Assembly (NCBI GenBank): GCA_002690755.1
Contig: NZFT01000059.1
Location: 727-7,323 of the forward strand
Origin: Phycisphaerae bacterium
Lineage (GTDB): Bacteria; Planctomycetota; Phycisphaerae; Phycisphaerales; SM1A02
Direction of reading: 5' to 3'
Length of the DNA: 6,597 nucleotides
In this document: piece by piece, positions 1 through 5,112 of the stretch
Layout: each line of letters begins with the position of its first letter
How positions within the stretch are numbered: position 1 is the first letter of the stretch
Position numbers and translations under genes: made by a program
Notes under the pieces: model-generated
Told to the model about the DNA's origin: nothing
Seen by the model: only the letters and a program-made list of their open reading frames with translations
The model's database searches: none

Positions 1-62
1 CTCGCGCCGTCGTCGACGATCGCGGTCTCGTGGATCGTGGGTTCGTTCGCGGTGGTGCTCAT
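1..62 (-). CDS. N-terminal fragment of a WbpD/WlbB-like sugar-nucleotide N-acyltransferase (partial, runs off the left edge)
   Basis: Only the first 20 codons are present, beginning at the ATG complementary to 60-62. The peptide starts MSTTANEPTIHETAIVDDGA. The segment IHETAIVDDGA matches the usual opening of left-handed beta-helix (hexapeptide-repeat) acyltransferases such as WbpD/WlbB, which N-acetylate UDP-2-acetamido-3-amino-2,3-dideoxyglucuronate, or QdtC/FdtC-type relatives. A strong GGAGG lies 7 bases upstream of the ATG (complement of 70-74), directly after the stop of the upstream dehydrogenase gene. It is therefore the next cistron of the minus-strand operon. The catalytic part is outside the window, so family assignment rests on one short motif plus its position after a dehydrogenase and an aminotransferase, which is the classic wlb/wbp order. 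Other trimeric hexapeptide transferases remain possible. Confidence 0.65.
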   Translation of the reverse strand, partial: MSTTANEPTIHETAIVDDGA

Positions 63-69
63 GTGAAGG

Positions 70-74
70 CCTCC
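70..74 (-). promoter_or_regulatory. Shine-Dalgarno of the partial acyltransferase gene
   Basis: The minus strand reads TGA CC GGAGG CCTTCAC ATG, so a full GGAGG sits 7 bases before the ATG. It lies in the 14-base gap after the dehydrogenase stop codon. This fixes the acyltransferase start even though only 20 codons are visible. Confidence 0.75.
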
Positions 75-76
75 GG

Positions 77-1141
77 TCAGTACTCGAGCGGCAGGTTGAC
101 CGTACGGCCGTCGCGGGCGGAGAGATAGGCCGCGATGAGGACCTCGAGGCTCTTGAGGCCCTCGCGACCGTCGGTCTCGGCGGGACACTTCCCACGGAGG
201 ACGTCGACGACGTTCCGGTAGTACCTCGGATGACCATACCCGTACACGGAGGTCGTTTCGTAGTTCGCGTTTCGAACGTCCTCGTCGTAATCGCGTTCGT
301 CCGCGAAGTCCCAGGTCTGGATCTCGTTCACCGCGACGCCGCCGATCCGGACCGTCCCGTGCTCGCCGAGGATGGTCAGTGAGCCTTCCAGATTCTTCGG
401 GTAGGTGAGCATGGTCACGGCAAGGGAGCCCAGGGCTCCGTTCCGCCAGCGGACGTTCATCACGCCGGTGTCCTCGACCTGGATGTCCCGGGCGAGGGTG
501 GCGGTCATCGCGTGGACCTGGTCGATGGGGCCGATGAGCCAGTCGAGCAGGTCCACGTAGTGGCTGGCCTGGTTCATGAACGCGCCGCCATCGAGCTCCC
601 AGGTGCCGCGCCACCGATCGGTGTCGTAATACGCCTGCGGTCGTGTCCAGAAGACGTTGACGTTCGCCATGTAGATCCGACCGAACCGACCCTCCAGAAT
701 CGCACGACGGAGCAGCTGCAGGGTGGCGTTGAACCGGTTCTGCTTGACGACGAAGAGCCGGACGCCGGCGTCGTCGCAGGCCTCGACCATGCGGAGCCCG
801 TCGCTCCACCGGGTCGCCATCGGTTTCTCGGTCATCACGTGGACGCCGGCCGCCGCGATCTCCACGGTCTGCCTCGGATGCATTCCGCTCGGGGTGCAGA
901 TCGCGACGATGTCGGGGTTCGTCGCGGTGAGCATCTCCGGAAGCGTGGCGTACCGGGGCGTGTCCGCGGGGATGAAGTCCTGTTCCAGTCTCGCCGGGTC
1001 GACGTCGCAGGCCCCGGCCAGTTCCAGATCCTCACCGAGATCGGCGATCGCTCGGAAGTGATTCCTCGAAATCCGCCCACAACCGGCCACGCCGATCCGG
1101 ATGCGTCTCCCCTGCACCGAGACTGCCTGGCTTTCGATCAA
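77..1141 (-). CDS. Gfo/Idh/MocA family NAD(P)-dependent sugar-nucleotide dehydrogenase (WlbA/WbpB-like role)
   Basis: The product has 354 residues, the normal length for the family. An N-terminal Rossmann fold carries the dinucleotide-binding glycines at residues 17-22 (GVAGCG). The EKP signature is E105-K106-P107, with K106 the expected catalytic lysine. The second domain has DGG at 184-186 followed by H194 and D197, the usual catalytic histidine region. The KQNRFN segment (133-138) and the EGRFGRIY stretch (150-157) are typical of members found in surface-polysaccharide clusters, which oxidise a ring hydroxyl of UDP-GlcNAcA (commonly C3) to a ketone for transamination. The start is a TTG at 1139-1141, chosen because AAGGAG stands 7 bases upstream and the protein begins shortly before the first beta strand. 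An aminotransferase gene lies upstream and a probable N-acyltransferase follows, so a dehydrogenase/aminotransferase/acyltransferase block is likely. The family call is firm. The exact substrate and oxidised carbon are inferred from context. Confidence 0.9.
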   Translation of the reverse strand: MIESQAVSVQGRRIRIGVAGCGRISRNHFRAIADLGEDLELAGACDVDPARLEQDFIPADTPRYATLPEMLTATNPDIVAICTPSGMHPRQTVEIAAAGVHVMTEKPMATRWSDGLRMVEACDDAGVRLFVVKQNRFNATLQLLRRAILEGRFGRIYMANVNVFWTRPQAYYDTDRWRGTWELDGGAFMNQASHYVDLLDWLIGPIDQVHAMTATLARDIQVEDTGVMNVRWRNGALGSLAVTMLTYPKNLEGSLTILGEHGTVRIGGVAVNEIQTWDFADERDYDEDVRNANYETTSVYGYGHPRYYRNVVDVLRGKCPAETDGREGLKSLEVLIAAYLSARDGRTVNLPLEY

Positions 1142-1148
1142 TTGAAGG

Positions 1149-1154
1149 CTCCTT
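1149..1154 (-). promoter_or_regulatory. Shine-Dalgarno deciding the TTG start of the dehydrogenase
   Basis: The minus strand reads AAGGAG CCTTCAA TTG. The near-consensus SD and 7-base spacing support the TTG as the real start. No ATG is available at a comparable position in this frame. Confidence 0.75.
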
Positions 1155-1174
1155 CGCGGTCCGATGAATGGAAC

Positions 1175-1191
1175 TCGGCCCGCGGGGCCGA
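1175..1191 (-). repeat. GC-rich hairpin in the intercistronic gap
   Basis: This is a perfect inverted repeat, TCGGCCC / GGGCCGA on the plus strand, with 7-bp arms and a 3-base loop. It lies in the 85-base gap between the aminotransferase stop and the dehydrogenase start. In the operon transcript it would form a very stable stem ending 33 bases before the AAGGAG upstream of the TTG. No T-run follows it on the minus strand, so it does not look like an intrinsic terminator. It could stabilise or process the mRNA, cause partial attenuation, or be incidental in GC-rich DNA. Confidence 0.45.
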
Positions 1192-1226
1192 TTCCGGATT
1201 CTATCGAATTCCTACGCTTTCCGGGA

Positions 1227-2423
1227 TCAGCCGGCGGGCTGGCGATGACGGGTGCAGGCGGTCTCCACCGCGTCGGCCACCGCCTCGATCTCCGCTGGCG
1301 TCATCGAAGGGAAGAGCGGAAGGGACAGGCATCCCTCGAACCACGAATCCGCATCGGGGCAGCCCGATTCGGGGATCCGGGCGAGTTTCTGCCAGACCGA
1401 CATGTGATGCAGCGGCTTGTAGTGCACGCTGGTGCCGATTCCGAGCGTCGCGAGTTCTTCTGCGAAATCGTTCCGATCGAGGCCGGCTTCGGGTCGGAGA
1501 CGGATCACGAACAGGTGCCAGGCATGGGAATCGGCCGTCGATTCGACTTCGGGGAGCGAGAACTCCTCCCGATGTCCGAGGCGTTCGCGGTATCGGGCGG
1601 CGATTCCTCGTCGCGCATCCCGACTCGCATCGCTCCGTTCGAGCTGGGCGAGCCCGATCGCCGCGGCGAGGTCGGTCAGGTTGTACTTGTATCCCGGGGC
1701 GACGACGTCGTATTCCCAGGCGGCGCCGATGCGGGTGTGTCGGTCCCACGCGGATCGGTCGATTCCATGGAGTCGCATGCGACGAATCCGCGATGCGATC
1801 GCATCGTCGTCGGTGGTGACCATGCCTCCTTCGCCCGTGGTGATCGTCTTGTTGGCGTAGAAACTGAAGCAGCAGGCCACCGAGCCCACCGCGCTCCCCA
1901 CGGTCGTGCCATCCGAATGCCGGGCGGGAAACGCGTGTGCGGCGTCCTCGACGACCTTGACGCCTCGCGCTTCGCAGACGTCGATGATTCCCGGTGATCG
2001 AGCGGTGCCGCGCATCCGACAGGCGGTGCCGGTCAGATGCACGGGAATGACGCAGACGATTTCTGGATGGGCATCGAGGGCCGCCTCGACGATGGCGGGG
2101 GTCAGCAGGCCGGTGATGGGATCGACATCGGCGATCCTGACCAGCCCGCCGAGGTACTCGACGACTTCCGCGGTGGCGGTGAACGTGACGCTGGGCACCA
2201 ACACCTCCGAGCCGGGGCCCACACCCGCGGCCTCGCATGCGAGATGAAGCGCCGCCGTGCACGAGTTCACGGCGATCGCGTGCTTCGCACCGGTGGCCTC
2301 CGCGAAAGCCGCCTCGAAGTCGAGGACCCGACCGCCACTGGTCAGCCAGCCGCTCTCGAGCACTTCACGGACGTATCGAAGTTCGTTTCCGCTCGCATCG
2401 ACGCGGAAGAAAGGGACGTTCAT
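1227..2423 (-). CDS. DegT/DnrJ/EryC1/StrS family PLP-dependent sugar-nucleotide aminotransferase
   Basis: The product has 398 residues, a usual length. It would transaminate a keto-sugar nucleotide, probably with glutamate, to give an amino sugar. Fold-type I landmarks in order are the GWLTSGG substrate/cofactor loop (25-31), VNSCTAALH (52-60), VVEDAAHAF (157-165) with D160 for the pyridine nitrogen, and FYANKTITTGEGG (188-200) with K192 as the Schiff-base lysine. GYKYNLTDLAAAIGLAQL (244-261), HAWHLFVIR (300-308) and SLPLFPSMT (367-375) follow. The reading frame stays open far upstream, but the ATG at 2421-2423 is chosen because [10 protein letters not shown] is a typical family N-terminus, its ATGA overlaps the upstream gene's stop, and GGGGGAG lies about 10 bases upstream. 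The C-terminal motifs recall ArnB/PseC-type 4-aminotransferases more than WbpE/WlbC 3-aminotransferases, while the neighbours suggest the WbpE role. Family certain, regiochemistry open. Confidence 0.93.
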   Translation of the reverse strand: MNVPFFRVDASGNELRYVREVLESGWLTSGGRVLDFEAAFAEATGAKHAIAVNSCTAALHLACEAAGVGPGSEVLVPSVTFTATAEVVEYLGGLVRIADVDPITGLLTPAIVEAALDAHPEIVCVIPVHLTGTACRMRGTARSPGIIDVCEARGVKVVEDAAHAFPARHSDGTTVGSAVGSVACCFSFYANKTITTGEGGMVTTDDDAIASRIRRMRLHGIDRSAWDRHTRIGAAWEYDVVAPGYKYNLTDLAAAIGLAQLERSDASRDARRGIAARYRERLGHREEFSLPEVESTADSHAWHLFVIRLRPEAGLDRNDFAEELATLGIGTSVHYKPLHHMSVWQKLARIPESGCPDADSWFEGCLSLPLFPSMTPAEIEAVADAVETACTRHRQPAG

Positions 2424-3052
2424 TGCGGGGATTCTCCCCCATCGGGAGCCGGGAATCCAGTCCCCGGGCTCAGAACGGCCCGAGCAGTCGCAAACAGCAG
2501 GGTCAGATCGCCGAGGAAGGACCGATCGCGAACGTACTGCTCGGAGAGGTCGAGTTTCCGGGGCAGGATCTCGTCTCGATACGTCGACTCGGGGTCGTCG
2601 GAGGCGGCGAGGATCGACTCCTCGTCGCGGTAGCGGATCGAGGCGGGATCGGTCAGCCCCGGACGGACGCTCAGGACCCGGTCCCATCGGGGGCGGTGGA
2701 CTTCGGTCCACTTCGGGACCTCCGGGCGCGGACCGACGAGGCTCATGTCGCCGACGAGGACGTTCCAGAGCTGCGGAAGTTCATCCATCTTGGTCCGGCG
2801 AAGCGGGCGTCCGATCCGGGTCACCCTCGATCGATCGCCCGCGTCGAAGGATCCTGCGGCGGCGGCGTGGTGAACCGTCATGGTCCTGAACTTGAGGATC
2901 TTGAACGGTCGTCGGTGTCGCCCGATCCTCGTCTGCCGGAAGAAGGGGCCGCCGGGGCTCGTCGTGGTCACGAGGATGCCGATCCCCAGGAGAAGAGGTG
3001 TGGCGATGAGTAGCACGACGGCGGAGACGATGACGTCGAAGGTCCGTTTCAT
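2420..3052 (-). CDS. Bacterial sugar transferase: monotopic phosphoglycosyl transferase (initiating undecaprenyl-phosphate sugar-1-phosphate transferase)
   Basis: The product has 210 residues, matching the minimal PglC/WlbG-type catalytic domain without the extra membrane helices of WbaP/WcaJ. Such enzymes transfer a sugar phosphate from a UDP-sugar to undecaprenyl phosphate on the inner face of the cytoplasmic membrane, starting the lipid-linked glycan. [10 protein letters not shown] is followed by a hydrophobic segment at about 6-30 interrupted by T18-P19, as expected for the re-entrant membrane helix. KILKFRTM (51-58), the catalytic pair D90-E91 in [23 protein letters not shown] (101-111) and [16 protein letters not shown] (130-145) are all intact. 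The gene overlaps both neighbours by four bases (ATGA at each end), implying translational coupling. Donor specificity cannot be read from the sequence. The adjacent amino-sugar genes suggest a diamino sugar nucleotide or a simpler UDP-HexNAc. Confidence 0.95.
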   Translation of the reverse strand: MKRTFDVIVSAVVLLIATPLLLGIGILVTTTSPGGPFFRQTRIGRHRRPFKILKFRTMTVHHAAAAGSFDAGDRSRVTRIGRPLRRTKMDELPQLWNVLVGDMSLVGPRPEVPKWTEVHRPRWDRVLSVRPGLTDPASIRYRDEESILAASDDPESTYRDEILPRKLDLSEQYVRDRSFLGDLTLLFATARAVLSPGTGFPAPDGGESPQ

Positions 3053-3750
3053 CCCTGGTGATCCTTGTCACTGGTCCGGATCGCCGCAACGACGTGGCTC
3101 CGCAGGATCGGAACCCGGTGCAGCAATCGGTAGGCGGAAGGCCCGAGCGGCGTTGCGAGGCGGGCGATCGGAGGTGCGAGCGTCGTTCTTCGGTGCCTCA
3201 TACCCATGCCGGGAAAGAGACTTCGGATCCGTGCGACGGAGACGCCGCGGACGTCGCGATTGCGGGGGTTGTCGTGCACGAAGTCGTACCACAGGATCAT
3301 GCCGCCGGATCTCATGACCCGGACCATCTCCTCCGCGAGTTGACGCTGCAGTTCGTCGGAGAGAATGGACGTGAAGACGAGGCTCGCGAACACCACGTCG
3401 AATCGGCCGTCCTCGTGGTCCATCCGACTCGCATCACCGTGCCGCAGGTCGACTTCCATGGGGAGATTCGCGCGTGCGGCGGCGACACGGCTCTTCAACA
3501 ACTCGACGCCCGCGAGATTCTCCGGTCGGAGGCCGAGGTTCATCATTCGTCGGAGTTCTCCGCCGGCGCCACACCCGACCTCCAGGAGTCGGAGCTCCGA
3601 CCGTGGCGGAAGACCCGGCGAGTCGAGGAATCGCGCGTAGACGCGTTCGCGATCGGCCCGAATCAGGTCGACCGGCAGGGGGCGGCGGCCTTCGGCGCGT
3701 CGTGCGTACGCCTCGGCGATCCTGTCGAGCTCGTCCTCCACTCGATCCAT
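3049..3750 (-). CDS. Class I SAM-dependent methyltransferase of a surface-glycan cluster
   Basis: The product has 233 residues with a Rossmann-like SAM-binding core. Motif I is LLEVGCGAG (55-63), an acidic residue after strand 2 is E83 (GVELL), D106 in RHGDAS is the next cofactor-loop acidic residue, and FDVVFASLVFTSI (117-129) is motif IV-like. The C-terminal part contains WYDFVHDNPRNRDVRGV (154-170) and TLAPPIARLATPLG (190-203), a tail I associate with methyltransferases near glycosyltransferases in polysaccharide clusters. The start ATG shares one base with the upstream glycosyltransferase stop (TGATG), and its stop overlaps the next start (ATGA). It probably O-methylates a sugar of the glycan or caps the chain end. 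Acceptor and position are unknown, and another small-molecule acceptor cannot be excluded. Confidence 0.85.
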   Translation of the reverse strand: MDRVEDELDRIAEAYARRAEGRRPLPVDLIRADRERVYARFLDSPGLPPRSELRLLEVGCGAGGELRRMMNLGLRPENLAGVELLKSRVAAARANLPMEVDLRHGDASRMDHEDGRFDVVFASLVFTSILSDELQRQLAEEMVRVMRSGGMILWYDFVHDNPRNRDVRGVSVARIRSLFPGMGMRHRRTTLAPPIARLATPLGPSAYRLLHRVPILRSHVVAAIRTSDKDHQG

Positions 3751-4991
3751 CAGTGGCGTCCCCGCCGATCTCCTCGCGCCGCCCTGATCGCCTCAAGGAG
3801 ACGCCGGGAAAGCGACTCGAGATCATGGTGTTCCCGGACGTGGCGTCTGCCGTTGGCCCCCAGCTCGTCCCGACGACGTTCCGTGAGCGACGCGAGTCGG
3901 TGGATGCCGTTCGCGAGCGACGCGGCGTCGTCCGCCTCGACACGTATCCCGCAGTCGGCTTCGGTCACGGGATCGTTACCCGCGGTGTAGGACGCGATGA
4001 TCGGCCGTCCGCACAGCATCGCGTCGTAGATCTTGTTCAGGCCGATGCCGAAACGGTAGATGGGATGGCCGCGAAGGCCCGCGTAGACGGCGTCGGATTC
4101 CTTCATCGCCGAGAGGGCGGATGCCCGGTCGACCCGATCGACGAACTGCGCATGCACGTTGTCGAGACCGTCGGCGAGCGCGCGGAGTCGATTCTTCGCC
4201 GGTCCCTCTCCGATGGTGACGAGCCCGAAGCGTTGCGCCGGAAGCTCGTTCAACGCCAGGATCAGCGTGTCGAGCCCGTGATAGTCGCCGTGGCCACCTG
4301 CGTGGACGATGGTGAACCTCCCGTCGCTTCGCATTTCGCGAACCGCGGTCGCGGGTGCGTCGTCGGTGGCGATTCCCGGCGGCTCCGCACCATTGGGTAC
4401 GTGGATGCATGCGTCCGGATCCAGTCCGCGCGTGCGAAGGTGGTCGATCGCCTTCGGCAGGATCGTGACTGCGAGCTCGGCATCCCGACAGCAGCGGTCC
4501 TCCGCACGCTGCGTGACGCGTATGAACGGATGGCGAGGCGAATATCCGGAGAGCTCGATCGGCGACAACGGCCAGAGATCATGCACCTCCCAGACGAGGG
4601 TGGCCTGGTGCTCCCGAGCGATCCGCCGACACGGATCGATGTCGAAGGGGTAGGTGGACGAGGCGATCACCGCGTCGATCCGGAGCTGGCGAAGGTGCTC
4701 TCGCCGCTCCCGATCGACGGCCTTCACGAACGCATGGATGGAGCGGATCCTGCCGAGGCCGTTGCCGGAGTAGCGAGGGGTCCGGAGCCAGCGATAGCGG
4801 ATGCCGTCGATCATCTCCTCGGTGACCCGGCCGGAGACCTCCGGGTTCAGATTGCGAAGGTGGCTGTACGAACCGGCCAGGACCGTGACCTCGTGCCCGG
4901 CTCTCGCCCAGTGCCTCGCGAACTGATGAGGACGGAACTCCATCCCGTGCTTCGGGCTGCCTGCGTAGTGATTCACCAGGACGAGATGCAT
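3750..4991 (-). CDS. GT4 (GT-B fold) glycosyltransferase, WbuB-like
   Basis: The product has 413 residues. The N-terminus MHLVLVNHYAGSPKHGMEFR (1-20) is characteristic of WbuB-type GT4 enzymes, which add a deoxy or N-acetyl-amino sugar from a nucleotide donor during O-antigen-like assembly at the inner face of the membrane. VWEVHDLWPLSP (133-144) and VPNGAEP (198-204) follow. In the donor-binding domain, FTIVHAGGHGDYHGLDTLI (226-244), IGEGPAKNRL (260-269) and GLNKIYDAMLCGRPII (317-332) are seen. The usual EX7E glutamates are replaced at 315 (G) and 323 (D), with N319-K320 as in the WbuB subgroup. The frame is open to 5216, but the ATG at 4989-4991 is chosen because family homology begins there and a GGAG lies 11 bases upstream. 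It is the first gene of the minus-strand operon and one base overlaps the methyltransferase start. Donor and acceptor are unknown. Confidence 0.92.
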   Translation of the reverse strand: MHLVLVNHYAGSPKHGMEFRPHQFARHWARAGHEVTVLAGSYSHLRNLNPEVSGRVTEEMIDGIRYRWLRTPRYSGNGLGRIRSIHAFVKAVDRERREHLRQLRIDAVIASSTYPFDIDPCRRIAREHQATLVWEVHDLWPLSPIELSGYSPRHPFIRVTQRAEDRCCRDAELAVTILPKAIDHLRTRGLDPDACIHVPNGAEPPGIATDDAPATAVREMRSDGRFTIVHAGGHGDYHGLDTLILALNELPAQRFGLVTIGEGPAKNRLRALADGLDNVHAQFVDRVDRASALSAMKESDAVYAGLRGHPIYRFGIGLNKIYDAMLCGRPIIASYTAGNDPVTEADCGIRVEADDAASLANGIHRLASLTERRRDELGANGRRHVREHHDLESLSRRLLEAIRAARGDRRGRH

Positions 4992-5039
4992 CGACGCGTC
5001 GACTCCGGGCGGGATTGCGTACCGCGGGATCGCGGGTCG

Positions 5040-5069
5040 GTGACGGATCCTCTCGCCGGTCCGTATCAT
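5040..5069 (+). promoter_or_regulatory. Candidate sigma-70-type promoter for the plus-strand glycosyltransferase
   Basis: A -35-like GTGACG (5040-5045, 4 of 6 to TTGACA) and a -10-like TATCAT (5064-5069, 5 of 6 to TATAAT) are separated by 18 bases. The -10 ends 43 bases before the ATG at 5113. The reverse strand of the same core reads TATGAT (5065-5070), which could serve as a -10 for the minus-strand operon, but I see no convincing -35 for it. This is a match by eye only. Confidence 0.35.
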
Positions 5070-5074
5070 ACGGA
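5060..5074. repeat. Perfect palindrome, possible operator, in the divergent region
   Basis: The sequence TCCGTATCATACGGA has 7-bp arms around a single central base. It lies between the two divergent genes and overlaps the candidate -10 elements of both strands. That is where a dimeric repressor or activator site would control both transcripts. It may equally be the symmetric consequence of two back-to-back -10 hexamers. Confidence 0.45.
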
Positions 5075-5112
5075 GGGCGGCTTCCGTCGCAGACCGAGTT
5101 CCGGCGGCAACC

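Larger units (their letters stand above)
4992..5112. promoter_or_regulatory. Divergent intergenic control region
   Basis: These 121 bases separate the starts of the minus-strand operon and the plus-strand glycosyltransferase, so both promoters should lie here or within the opposing gene's first codons. Its only AT-rich core is the palindrome at 5060-5074. No third gene or intrinsic terminator is visible. The plus-strand ATG at 5113 has no clear Shine-Dalgarno sequence, whereas the minus-strand ATG has GGAG 11 bases upstream. Confidence 0.55.

Noticed and set aside
512..1819. Plus-strand open frame of 435 codons
   Set aside because: It is antisense to the dehydrogenase and aminotransferase, which carry intact catalytic motifs, and it has no coherent protein signature.
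2424..2711. Upstream extension of the aminotransferase frame to an earlier ATG
   Set aside because: The extra 96 residues are Arg/Pro-rich, have no family homology and overlap the sugar transferase in another frame. The ATGA junction at 2420-2423 is the natural start.
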